The notes below the pieces were generated by a model, which saw only the letters and a program-made list of their open reading frames with translations, was not told the DNA's origin and searched no databases. The position numbers and the translations under genes were made by a program. This document shows, one piece after another, positions 48,997 to 57,183 of a stretch of DNA of 64,000 nucleotides. Each line of letters begins with the position of its first letter. The stretch's first letter is position 1. This DNA comes from RYN-230 sp963834705 (GTDB lineage: Bacteria > Actinomycetota > Actinomycetes > Streptosporangiales > Streptosporangiaceae): the NCBI GenBank assembly GCA_963834705.1, contig CAWICV010000012.1, positions 620,001 through 684,000 of the forward strand, written 5' to 3'.

Positions 48997-49013
48997 TTGC
49001 GAGTAAGTTGCAA
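48997..49013. promoter_or_regulatory. Nur-box-like nickel-repressor site
   Basis: TTGCGA-GTAAG-TTGCAA fits the Streptomyces Nur consensus tTGCaa-N5-ttGCAA (half-sites and 5-base spacer as published for S. coelicolor, from memory). It lies 49 bases before the start of a nickel/cobalt transporter, in the 108-base gap after the SufE-like gene. The implied logic is repression of uptake when nickel is plentiful. Confidence 0.65.
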
Positions 49014-49061
49014 TAAGCCTACGCTGCTGACAGCGAATTGCTCGCATCGGAAGGGGACCAG

Positions 49062-50171
49062 ATGGCTGACCCGCGCGCCCGGCTGGCCCGGATCCGAGCC
49101 GGGCTGACCCCGCGTGAGTGGTCCCGGGCGGCGGCGATGACGCTGACCGTCGTCGGCCTCAACGTGGCGGGCTGGGCCATGCTGGCCGCCGCCGTCAGCG
49201 GTCACTTCCACATCAGCAGGACCGAGACGTTCGGCTTCACCACTGGCATCCTGGCCTACACCCTGGGCATGCGGCACGCGTTCGACGCCGACCACATCGC
49301 GGCCATCGACAACACCACCCGCAAGCTGGTCAGCGAGGGCAAGCGGCCGCTGTCCACCGGCTTCTGGTTCTCGCTGGGCCACTCCAGCGTGGTGTTCGTG
49401 CTGGCGCTGCTGCTGAACTTCGGCATCCGGGCCCTGGACGAGCAGGTCAAGAACTCCAGCTCGCAGCTGCAGTACACGACCAACATCATCGGCACCTTGG
49501 TGTCCGGGGTATTCCTGTTCCTGATCGCGGCGATCAACATCGTGATCCTGGCCGGCATCCTCCGGATGTTCCGGGACATGCGTGCGGGCCACTACAACGA
49601 CGAGCAGCTGGAAGAGCAGCTGAACAAGCGCGGCCTGATGAACCGGTTCCTGGGCCCGCTGGCCCGTCGGATCGACGCGCCGTGGAAGATGTACCCGATC
49701 GGGTTCCTGTTCGGCCTGGGCTTCGACACCGCGACCGAGGTGGCCTTGCTGGTGCTGGCCGGCACCGCGGTCATCGGCGGGCTGCCGTTCTATGCGGTGC
49801 TGTCGCTGCCGATCCTGTTCGCGGCCGGGATGAGCCTGTTCGACACGGCCGACGGCTGCTTCATGAACTTCGCCTACGACTGGGCGTTCGCCCGCCCGGT
49901 GCGCAAGGTGTACTACAACCTGACCATCACCGCGCTGTCGGTGTTCGTGGCCGTGTTCATCGGCGCCGTCGAAGTGCTCGGCCTGCTCGGCCAGGACGGT
50001 AACCTGACCGGTCCCGGCTGGTCCTGGGTGGCGGACTTCGACATCAACAAGGCCGGTTTCGTGATCGTCGGTGTGTTCGTGCTGACCTGGGTAGTCGCAT
50101 TGGCCATCTGGCGCTTCGGCAAGATCGAGCAGAAGTGGGACCTCGCCGCCAGCACCCAGTGCAACGATTAG
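49062..50171 (+). CDS. HoxN/HupN/NixA-family nickel/cobalt transporter
   Basis: A 369-residue, eight-helix permease. The helix-2 signature GMRHAFDADHIAAIDNTTRK (HX4DH) is the metal-selectivity motif; FWFSLGHSSVVFVLAL and FLFGLGFDTATEVALLVLAG are two further family signatures, and LFAAGMSLFDTADGCFMNFA another. ATG 49062 with GGAAGGGGA upstream. The Nur-like site suggests nickel; adjacent cobalamin genes at the end of the window leave cobalt open. Expression is probably off when nickel is sufficient. Confidence 0.93.
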   Translation: MADPRARLARIRAGLTPREWSRAAAMTLTVVGLNVAGWAMLAAAVSGHFHISRTETFGFTTGILAYTLGMRHAFDADHIAAIDNTTRKLVSEGKRPLSTGFWFSLGHSSVVFVLALLLNFGIRALDEQVKNSSSQLQYTTNIIGTLVSGVFLFLIAAINIVILAGILRMFRDMRAGHYNDEQLEEQLNKRGLMNRFLGPLARRIDAPWKMYPIGFLFGLGFDTATEVALLVLAGTAVIGGLPFYAVLSLPILFAAGMSLFDTADGCFMNFAYDWAFARPVRKVYYNLTITALSVFVAVFIGAVEVLGLLGQDGNLTGPGWSWVADFDINKAGFVIVGVFVLTWVVALAIWRFGKIEQKWDLAASTQCND

Positions 50172-50196
50172 GCTCGGGGGGGGGGAGGGAGACCTC

Positions 50197-50535
50197 ATGG
50201 ACGAGAAGCAGGCGCGGCGGCGGCTGGCGGCCGAGCGCACCGAGGTGGAGCGCCTGCTGGCCGAGGCCACGGCCGCCGGGCGCGAAGACCGGGCGACCGA
50301 GGACGAGCAGGGCGTGGAGTTCGACGATCCCGCGCAGTCGCTGACCGCGCAAGGCGAGGACGACGCGATCGCGGAGAGCCTGCGCGACCGGCTGGCCAAG
50401 ATCGGCCGGGCCGAGCAGCGGCTGGCCAACGGCAGCTACGGCCGCTCGGTGCGCAGCGGCCTGCCCATCCCGGACGCGCGGCTGGAGGCTGACCCGGCCG
50501 CCGAGCTCACCGTGGAGGAAGCCGCGGCGCGCTAA
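50197..50535 (+). CDS. TraR/DksA-like protein lacking zinc-finger cysteines
   Basis: A 112-residue acidic protein. An N-terminal coiled-coil (DEKQARRRLAAERTEVERLL, then DAIAESLRDRLAKIGRAEQR) leads to LANGSYGRSVRSGLPIPDAR and LEADPAAELTVEEA, the C-terminal pattern of TraR/DksA proteins. It has no Cys at all; in zinc-finger members this segment reads YGxCxxCGxxI. Cysteine-free members are common in actinobacteria (RbpA-independent, DksA-like). It could act in the RNA polymerase secondary channel. It starts 26 bases after the Ni transporter, with GGAGGGA upstream. Confidence 0.78.
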   Translation: MDEKQARRRLAAERTEVERLLAEATAAGREDRATEDEQGVEFDDPAQSLTAQGEDDAIAESLRDRLAKIGRAEQRLANGSYGRSVRSGLPIPDARLEADPAAELTVEEAAAR

Positions 50536-50571
50536 CGCCGCGCTTCCCCCCCCGGCGGCCGGTGTACCGGC

Positions 50572-51552
50572 CTAGGCCTCCAGATAGGGCGGCAGCCCGA
50601 ACCGGGCGAACAGGCTGGTGTCCAGGAAGTGGTGCAGGTGGGTGAAGCGGCCGTCGCGGAACTCCGGGACCTGGATGCACCACGGTTCGAACCGGCTGCC
50701 ATCGGCGGCTGGCTTGTACTGGCCGAACGCCGGCCCGCCATTGGCCTCCACCGGCACCAGCCGTGACCCCGCGCAGGGACTGCCGTAGCCGGTCCAGAAC
50801 CCGCGGATCTCATCCGCACCGCGCAGCCACATCTCGAACGGCGGCATGGAGAAGCTCGCGTCGTCGTGCAGCAGCGTGACCAGCTCATCGACGTCGTAGC
50901 GCTGGAACGCGTCCACGTAGCGGGTGAGCAGTTCCCGGTGCTGCTCGGCCAGGTCGGGGGCGGGTTCCTCGGCGTCCGGGCCGGTGGCCGCGATCGTGCT
51001 GCGGGCCCGCTGCAGTGCACTGTTCACCGATACCACGGTGGTGTCCAGCAGGTCAGCCACCTCGGCCGCCTGCCAGCAGAGCACTTCGCGGAGAATCAGC
51101 ACGGCGCGCTGGCGCGGCGGCAGATGCTGCAGCGCGGCGATGAACGCGAGCCGGACGGTGTCGTGCAGCACCACCTGGCCGGCCGGGTCGGCGTCCGGGG
51201 CGGTCATAGCCGCGTCGCCGGGGATCGGCTCGATCCAGGCCGCCTCGGGCAGGGTCGCGACCGGGGCCGTGGTCGAGGGCACCGGGGCGGACAGGTCCAT
51301 CGGCAGCGCGCGGCGCTGCCGGCTGCGCAGCATGTCGAGGCAGACGTTGGTGGCGATGCGGTACAGCCAGGAGCGCACCGCGGAACGCCCCTCGAACCGG
51401 TCGAACGCCTGCCAGGCCCGCACCATGGTCTCCTGCACGGCGTCGTCCGCGTCATGGGCGGAGCCCAGCATGCGGTAGCAGTACCCGGTCAGCTCCCCCC
51501 GGTGCATCTCCAGGTCATAGGTAACAGTGCCGGTGGTGGCGATGGTACTCAC
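50572..51552 (-). CDS. ECF sigma factor, SigG-type with SnoaL-like C-terminal domain
   Basis: A 326-residue sigma factor. Region 2 is LTGYCYRMLGSAHDADDAVQ, then MVRAWQAFDRFEGRSAVRSW and LYRIATNVCLDMLRSRQRR; region 4 is LPPRQRAVLILREVLCWQAA, then EVADLLDTTVVSVNSALQRA. A C-terminal SnoaL/NTF2-like domain (residues about 205-320) resembles mycobacterial SigG. Such sigma factors have no anti-sigma partner, and the SnoaL domain tunes activity. GTG 51552 has GGAGGAGC upstream. It is convergent with the DksA-like gene (36 bases). No flanking carboxymuconolactone or DoxX gene, as often seen, is adjacent. Confidence 0.88.
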   Translation of the reverse strand: MSTIATTGTVTYDLEMHRGELTGYCYRMLGSAHDADDAVQETMVRAWQAFDRFEGRSAVRSWLYRIATNVCLDMLRSRQRRALPMDLSAPVPSTTAPVATLPEAAWIEPIPGDAAMTAPDADPAGQVVLHDTVRLAFIAALQHLPPRQRAVLILREVLCWQAAEVADLLDTTVVSVNSALQRARSTIAATGPDAEEPAPDLAEQHRELLTRYVDAFQRYDVDELVTLLHDDASFSMPPFEMWLRGADEIRGFWTGYGSPCAGSRLVPVEANGGPAFGQYKPAADGSRFEPWCIQVPEFRDGRFTHLHHFLDTSLFARFGLPPYLEA

Positions 51553-51820
51553 GCTCCTCCGTCTTCAGCCCGAACCTACCCACCTGGCCGGGCCGTGGCG
51601 AACCACGGACGGGCCCCACTCTGCCACCGGCCACCGACATTCCGGATGGAGAGCCGATGGAGGGGGCGGGGCCGCGGGGAGAGATCATCACCACACCGGC
51701 TTGCCAGACCGGGTACTGCTCATAGAAGGTGAGCATCGGCGGTTCGTTCCGTGCCCGGCGCGCGCTGCGCTGGGAAACTGGGGGCGGCCACGTGGCGCAG
51801 CATGGGCTGCGGGGAAGAGC

Positions 51821-52897
51821 ATGGCGAGTCATCGGGACGGATCAGCACGTGCGGTAGGCATCCGCGATGTGGCCAGGATGGCCGGTGTCTCGGTCGCCTC
51901 GGCCAGCTTCGCGCTCAACGGCCAGCCCGGCGTGGCCGACGACACCCGGCGGCGCATCCTGGCTGCCGCGCAGGAACTCGGCTACCGGGCCAATGCGCAG
52001 GCGCAGGCACTGCGCCGCGGCCGCACCACCACGTACGGGTTCGTGGTGCGCAACTTTGCCAACCCGTTCTTCCTGGACGTGCTCAGCGGGGCCGAGGAGG
52101 TAGCTATCGCGGCCGGCGCCACCCTGCTCGCGCTGGACTCGCGCTACTCACTGGACCGGGAACGGGGTCACGTCCAGGAGATGGCCGGGCAGCGGCTGGC
52201 CGGGCTGGCCATCGCCCCGGTCGGCACCGGCGAGTCGATCCGGCTCTGGCAGGAACTGCGGCCGGGCGCGCCGGTGGCCGCGGTGAACGCGTCCGTCCCG
52301 CGGATCACCGGCGTCTGCCGGGTGCGGCCGGACAACCGCGCCGCTGTCGAACTGCCCATGCGCCGGCTGGCCGACCTCGGCCACACGTCGGTCGCGTTCC
52401 TGTCCGCCCCACGGCGGCTGATGGCCGACCCGGACCGGCTGCGCCAGTTCCGGCGGCTGTGCCGGGCACTCGGGCTGCGCGGCACCGTGGTCTACTCGCC
52501 GCTGACCATTACCGATGTGCAGCGGGGCGCCGCGGTGCTGCTGGCCGCGCCGGACGCGCCGACCGCGGTCATCACGAACTCGGACTACACCGCGCATGCC
52601 GTGTACAAGGCCGCCCGTGAGCTGCGGCTGCGAGTCGGCCCGGACGTTTCCGTGGTCGGCCACGACGACCTGCCCACCTCGGAACTGCTCGACCCGCCGC
52701 TGGCCACCATCCGGCTGGACCGGAAGGAAATGGGCCGGGCGCTCATGCGCCGGCTGCTCGGCGAGGTCGCCCCAGATGATTACATCGCACCAGTTGAGTT
52801 CATCAACCGAGCCTCCCTGCAGTCCCCAGCCGGAACACCCCGCACCGAGCAACAGGCCGACTCCAGTTCCGTGATCAACCGATTGGTGTCGCCCTAG
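51821..52897 (+). CDS. LacI-family transcriptional regulator
   Basis: A 358-residue repressor. VGIRDVARMAGVSVASASFA, then LNGQPGVADDTRRRILAAAQ is the LacI DNA-binding head (SASFALNG in place of TVSRVLNG); the periplasmic-binding-type core follows (YGFVVRNFANPFFLDVLSG, AVITNSDYTAHAVYKAAREL, VSVVGHDDLPTSELLDPPLA). ATG 51821 follows GGGGAAGAG. It precedes the ABC operon on the same strand and is separated by a hairpin and a promoter with a LacI-type palindrome, so it very likely regulates that operon. The 51553-51820 gap shows nothing else. Confidence 0.9.
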   Translation: MASHRDGSARAVGIRDVARMAGVSVASASFALNGQPGVADDTRRRILAAAQELGYRANAQAQALRRGRTTTYGFVVRNFANPFFLDVLSGAEEVAIAAGATLLALDSRYSLDRERGHVQEMAGQRLAGLAIAPVGTGESIRLWQELRPGAPVAAVNASVPRITGVCRVRPDNRAAVELPMRRLADLGHTSVAFLSAPRRLMADPDRLRQFRRLCRALGLRGTVVYSPLTITDVQRGAAVLLAAPDAPTAVITNSDYTAHAVYKAARELRLRVGPDVSVVGHDDLPTSELLDPPLATIRLDRKEMGRALMRRLLGEVAPDDYIAPVEFINRASLQSPAGTPRTEQQADSSSVINRLVSP

Positions 52898-52923
52898 CAG
52901 CAGTGATCGGTTGATCACGGAAC
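52866..52923. terminator. Hairpin at the 3' end of the LacI-family gene
   Basis: 18-base perfect arms (52866-52883 and 52906-52923) enclose a 22-base loop that contains the stop codon at 52895-52897. The left arm is inside the coding sequence. It probably ends the regulator transcript and separates it from the ABC operon. Confidence 0.7.
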
Positions 52924-52991
52924 GCGGCCTGGCGCACGAGACACGCTGGTGAACAGCAGTTGGCCCGCGCGCGTCAACTCGGTAACGACTC

Positions 52992-53043
52992 TTGACACTC
53001 AAGCTGCGGATACGTCAGCATACCGGCGAAAACTAAACGTTTA
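52992..53043 (+). promoter_or_regulatory. ABC-operon promoter with LacI-type operator
   Basis: TTGACA at 52992-52997 is a consensus -35. An AT-richer CAGCAT at 53016 is a weak -10, 18 bases on. TAAACGTTTA (53034-53043) is a perfect 10-bp palindrome with the central CG of LacI-family operators, placed over the expected transcript start. The remaining 53044-53163 is leader with no gene. Confidence 0.6.
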
Positions 53044-53163
53044 AGGTGTTTTATCTAGCGTCGTTCCGGGGGGGTCGGCCGACCTCCCCAGAGTTACTGC
53101 GCCGCGGGCTTTCGGCGTGCCGCGGCCCGTTCACAATTGGGGACGCACGAACCGGAGGAATGA

Positions 53164-54285
53164 GTGAGATCTCCCTATCGCTTTACCCTGGTGGGGGCCG
53201 CGGCACTGGCATTGCTGGCGGCCGGCTGCTCGTCTAGTTCCAACTCGGGTTCCGGCGGCGGGACCAACTGGTCCACCGTCTCGTCGGCGTCGGCCGGCGG
53301 CGGGATGAGCAAGCTGATCGCCGCGGCCAAGAAAGAGGGCACGCTCAACGTCATCGCCCTGCCGCCCACCTGGGCCAATTACGGCAACATCATCAAGACC
53401 TTCAGCACCAAATACGGCATCAAGGTGAATTCCGCCCTGCCGGACGGCACCAGCCAGCAGGAAGTGGACACCATCAAGCAGAAGAACGGAACCGCCGCCG
53501 CGCCTGACGTGGTGGACGTCGGCGTTTCCGTGGCGCTGGCGAATACCAGCCTGTTCACGCCCTACAAGGTGAGCACCTGGTCTGCCATCCCGGCCGCACA
53601 GAAGAACTCCAGTGGCCTCTGGTACAACGACTACGGCGGCTACATGGCGGTCGGCTACTCCAGCAAGTTCGGCACGATCACCTCGCTGAGCCAGCTGCTG
53701 GAGCCGAAGTTCAAGAACGCGGTCGCCCTGAACGGGAACCCCACCGCGGCGAACGCGGCCCTGAACGGCGTCATGATGGCGAACCTGGCCGAGGGCGGCT
53801 CGGCCGGCGACATCTCCAAGGGCGTCAACTTCTTCCACGAGCTCAAGGCGAAGGGTAACTTCTCCCCCGTGTCGGCAACCGGTGCGACGATCAAGTCCGG
53901 GTCCACCCCGGTCGTCTTCAACTGGGACTACCTGAACCTGCCCAGCTACGTCGGGGTGTCCAACTGGAAGGTGTTCATCCCGAGCAACGCCGTGCTCGGC
54001 GGGTACTACGCGCAGGCCATCAACAAGGGTGCGCCGCACCCAGCGGCGGCCCGGCTGTGGGAGGAGTTCCTCTACTCCCAGGCCACGGACGGCGGGCAGA
54101 ACCTGTGGCTGCAGGGTGGCGCCCGCCCGGTCGAGGCGGCGGCGATGACGTCCAACGGCAGCATCGACAAGTCGGCCGCGGCCAAGCTGCCCCCGGTCAG
54201 CGGCACGCCCCTGTTCCTGACCGAGGGCCAGGCCACGAGCGCCGCCAACTACCTGGCGACTAACTGGGCCAAGGCCGTCAGCTAA
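53164..54285 (+). CDS. ABC transporter substrate-binding lipoprotein
   Basis: A 373-residue lipoprotein: signal RFTLVGAAALALLAAGC, a Ser/Gly linker, then a type-II binding protein (LIAAAKKEGTLNVIALPPTW, IKTFSTKYGIKVNSALPDGT, PDVVDVGVSVALANTSLFTP, LWYNDYGGYMAVGYSSKFGT, PVVFNWDYLNLPSY). The EGTLNVIA...F-Y-I opening resembles iron/phosphonate/spermidine-type binding proteins (POPT class). GTG 53164 follows GGAGG. First gene of a four-gene transporter plus phosphoesterase operon; the ligand is not evident. Confidence 0.9.
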   Translation: MRSPYRFTLVGAAALALLAAGCSSSSNSGSGGGTNWSTVSSASAGGGMSKLIAAAKKEGTLNVIALPPTWANYGNIIKTFSTKYGIKVNSALPDGTSQQEVDTIKQKNGTAAAPDVVDVGVSVALANTSLFTPYKVSTWSAIPAAQKNSSGLWYNDYGGYMAVGYSSKFGTITSLSQLLEPKFKNAVALNGNPTAANAALNGVMMANLAEGGSAGDISKGVNFFHELKAKGNFSPVSATGATIKSGSTPVVFNWDYLNLPSYVGVSNWKVFIPSNAVLGGYYAQAINKGAPHPAAARLWEEFLYSQATDGGQNLWLQGGARPVEAAAMTSNGSIDKSAAAKLPPVSGTPLFLTEGQATSAANYLATNWAKAVS

Positions 54286-54297
54286 CAGGGGAGGACC

Positions 54298-55164
54298 GTG
54301 TCCGTCGCTGCGACGACCACGACCGGCGCCCGGCCCACAAGGGCCGGGCGCCGGCTCCGCGTCCCGGCCTGGCTGGGAACCGTCCCGTTCCTGGGCTACG
54401 TGGCAGTGTTCCTGCTCTGGCCCACCGGCATCCTGGTCGTCGACGCCTTCAAGAACCCCAGCGGGACCTGGAATTTCGGCAGCCTGCCCACCCTGTGGAG
54501 CCCGGTGGTCCGCGGCTACTTCATCGGGTCGTTCAAGCTGTGCATACTGTCCGCCGTGGCCGGGGCGGTGTTCGGGGCGCTGGTGGCCTACGCGGTGGCC
54601 TCCGGCAAGCCGGACGGCGTGATACGCCGGTTCGCGGTGGCTGGCTCCGGTGTGCTGGCCCAGTTCGGTGGGGTGACCCTGGCCTTCGCGTTCCAGGCAC
54701 TCATCGGCCCGGCTGGGCTCCTGTTGCACGCCAGCTGGTACTACAACTTCCCGTGGTCCATCGCGCTGATCTACACCTACTTCCAGATCCCGCTCATGGT
54801 GCTGGTGTTCCTGCCCGCCATCGACGGGCTCAAGCTCCAGTGGCGCGAGGCGTCGGAGAGCCTGGGCTCGTCCACCTGGCAGTACTGGCGTTACGTGGGC
54901 GGCCCACTGCTCGCCCCGGCGTTCTTCGGCGCCTTTCTGCTGCTGTTCGCCAACGCGCTGTCCGCGTTTGCCACCATCCAGGCGTGGGAGAACCAGATCG
55001 CTTATACGGTGCCGCAGCAGATCAGCACCGCACTGTCCAGCGAGGTGGGCCTGGCTAACGTCAACGCGGCCGACCTGCTCGCGTTCGGCATGATCGTCAT
55101 GGTGGCGGTCGTCATGACCGCCTACGCACTGCTGCAGCGGAGGGCGGCCCGATGGCTGCGCTGA
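54298..55164 (+). CDS. ABC transporter permease 1
   Basis: A 288-residue permease with six helices. VPFLGYVAVFLLWPTGILVV is helix 1; the EAA loop is REASESLGSSTWQYWRYVGG near residue 180. Start GTG 54298 lies 12 bases after the binding-protein stop with GGGGAGGA upstream. Its end overlaps the second permease by 13 bases (ATG at 55152), indicating coupled translation of a heterodimeric channel. Confidence 0.9.
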   Translation: MSVAATTTTGARPTRAGRRLRVPAWLGTVPFLGYVAVFLLWPTGILVVDAFKNPSGTWNFGSLPTLWSPVVRGYFIGSFKLCILSAVAGAVFGALVAYAVASGKPDGVIRRFAVAGSGVLAQFGGVTLAFAFQALIGPAGLLLHASWYYNFPWSIALIYTYFQIPLMVLVFLPAIDGLKLQWREASESLGSSTWQYWRYVGGPLLAPAFFGAFLLLFANALSAFATIQAWENQIAYTVPQQISTALSSEVGLANVNAADLLAFGMIVMVAVVMTAYALLQRRAARWLR

Positions 55165-56009
55165 CCTCGATCGGCGAAACCCCGCTGACCAGCGAGGCCA
55201 GCCAGCGGCCATCAGGCATGCAGCGCCGCCGGCAGTGGCGGCTGAACATCTTCCGCTACCTGGTGTTCACCGTGTACGGGCTGTTCGTCGCGCTGCCGCT
55301 GCTGGCCCTGTTCCGCTACTCGCTGGAGGGCAAGAATCTCGGCACCTGGTCACTGACCGGGTGGAAGGACATCGTGTCCTACCCCGGGCTGGCCAGCGCC
55401 GTCGAACTCACCCTGGAGCTGGCGGTGATCACCAGCGCCGTCATGCTGGTGCTGCTGCTGCCGACGATGATCTGGATCAAGCTGCGGGTGCAGTGGTTCA
55501 GCCGGACATTCGAGTTCCTTTGCCTGCTGCCGCTCACCATCCCGGCCATCTCGCTGGTCGTCGGCATCGGCCCGGTCTACAACCTGCTGCAGCGCGTGGT
55601 GCTGTCGGCACTGCAGCTGTTCTGGGTCTATGTCATCCTGGCGCTGCCCTACGCCTACCGGGCGCTGGCCTCCGGGCTGGACGCCATCGACGCCAGCACG
55701 CTGGCCGAGGCCGCGCGGAGCCTGGGTGCCCGCTGGTTCACCGTGATGTTCCGGGTGATCGCGCCGAACATGGGCCAGGCCATCCTGAACGCGGTGCTGC
55801 TGACCTCGGCGCTGGTGCTGGGCGAGTTCACCATCGCCTACCTGCTGCTCTACAGCACCCTGCAGCCGACGCTGTACTCCATCAGCCGGAACACGCCCAA
55901 TGCGACCGTGGTCTTCTCGACGTCCATGGCCTCGCTGCTGTTTACCTTCGTGCTGTTGCTGATCGTGTCCTACATCGGCGGCCGCCGCCGGCGGCGCCGC
56001 CGGGGATGA
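55152..56009 (+). CDS. ABC transporter permease 2
   Basis: A 285-residue permease with six helices (RYLVFTVYGLFVALPLLALF; VITSAVMLVLLLPTMIWIKL; FEFLCLLPLTIPAISLVVGI). The EAA loop reads LAEAARSLGARWFTVMFRVI near residue 185. The C-terminal tail is very basic (GGRRRRRRRG). It partners with permease 1, as in PhnU/V-, PotB/C- and FbpB-type importers. Confidence 0.9.
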   Translation: MAALTSIGETPLTSEASQRPSGMQRRRQWRLNIFRYLVFTVYGLFVALPLLALFRYSLEGKNLGTWSLTGWKDIVSYPGLASAVELTLELAVITSAVMLVLLLPTMIWIKLRVQWFSRTFEFLCLLPLTIPAISLVVGIGPVYNLLQRVVLSALQLFWVYVILALPYAYRALASGLDAIDASTLAEAARSLGARWFTVMFRVIAPNMGQAILNAVLLTSALVLGEFTIAYLLLYSTLQPTLYSISRNTPNATVVFSTSMASLLFTFVLLLIVSYIGGRRRRRRRG

Positions 56010-56019
56010 GGTTGAACCC

Positions 56020-57141
56020 GTGAGCTCACCTGTGACCAGCGCCGAGAGCGCCATCACCAGGGCCGCCGTCGAGGTCCGGCTGGACGGGCTGACCCGCCGC
56101 TATGGCGCCGTCACCGCGCTGGACGGCCTGGACCTGACGTTGCGGCCCGGCGAACTGGTGGCGCTGCTCGGCCCATCCGGCTGCGGCAAGACGACCACGC
56201 TGCGGCTGCTGGCCGGGCTGGAGGACGCGGACGCGGGCACGATCACCGTGGGCGGCAAGGACATCACCCGGCTGTCGGCCAGCAAGCGGGACATGGGCAT
56301 GGTGTTCCAGGCCTATTCGCTGTTCCCGCACATGACCGTGATGCAGAACGTGGCGTTCGGGCTGCGGCTGCGCCGGATGGCCAAGGCCGACCGGGAGAAG
56401 CGGGCCCTGGACATGCTCGACCTGGTCGGGCTGTCCGAGCAGGCGGGCCGGTACGCGCACCAGCTCTCCGGCGGCCAGCAGCAGCGGGTCGCGCTGGCCC
56501 GCGCGCTGGCCATAGAGCCGCAGGTGCTCCTGCTGGATGAACCCTTGTCCGCGCTGGACGCCAAGGTCCGCGCGCAGCTCCGGGACCAGATCCGGCGGAT
56601 CCAGCTCGAGGTCGGCATCACCACCCTGTTCGTCACGCACGACCAGGAGGAGGCGCTGGCCATCGCGGACCGGGTCGGCGTGATGCGGGACGGGCGGCTG
56701 GAGCAGCTGGCTCCGCCCACCGAGGTGTACTCCCGGCCGGCCACCGCGTTCGTGGCCGAGTTCGTCGGGCTGACCAACCGGCTGGCGGGGACGGTCAGCG
56801 GCTCGGCGGTGACGGTGCGCGGATGGGATCTGCCGCTGGTCGACACGGCCACCCCGGCGGGCCCGGTGACCGCGCTGGTCCGGCCGGAGGCGGTCACCCT
56901 GGCGGCCGGCGGCGGTACGGAGCACCGATGCGGCGGCCCGCTGACCGGCACCGTGATCGCGACCACGTTCCTCGGCGCGACCAGCCGGGTCACGGTGGAC
57001 CTGGGCGACACCACGATCATGGCCCAGCTGCCCACGGCCGACGCGGCCGAGCTGACCGCGGGCAGCCGGGTGACCCTCTCCATCCGGCCGGATCCGGTCC
57101 TCGTCTCCGCCGCCACCACCCCCGTTGCGAGCGAAGCTTGA
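56020..57141 (+). CDS. ABC transporter ATP-binding protein
   Basis: A 373-residue ATPase: Walker A GPSGCGKTT near residue 50, Q-loop VFQAYSLFPHM, signature LSGGQQQRVALARAL, Walker B VLLLDEPLSALD and H-loop LFVTHDQEEALAIAD. A C-terminal TOBE domain (residues about 250-365; VTALVRPEAVTLAAGG, GSRVTLSIRPDPV) is typical of PotA/UgpC/PhnT-type importers. GTG 56020 is assumed; a GTG four codons later is possible. Same frame as the metallophosphoesterase, with only a stop and 42 bases between. Confidence 0.93.
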   Translation: MSSPVTSAESAITRAAVEVRLDGLTRRYGAVTALDGLDLTLRPGELVALLGPSGCGKTTTLRLLAGLEDADAGTITVGGKDITRLSASKRDMGMVFQAYSLFPHMTVMQNVAFGLRLRRMAKADREKRALDMLDLVGLSEQAGRYAHQLSGGQQQRVALARALAIEPQVLLLDEPLSALDAKVRAQLRDQIRRIQLEVGITTLFVTHDQEEALAIADRVGVMRDGRLEQLAPPTEVYSRPATAFVAEFVGLTNRLAGTVSGSAVTVRGWDLPLVDTATPAGPVTALVRPEAVTLAAGGGTEHRCGGPLTGTVIATTFLGATSRVTVDLGDTTIMAQLPTADAAELTAGSRVTLSIRPDPVLVSAATTPVASEA

Positions 57142-57183
57142 CGCACGGCGCAGCATCCGCCACTTTCTACCGAACGCCGACTG

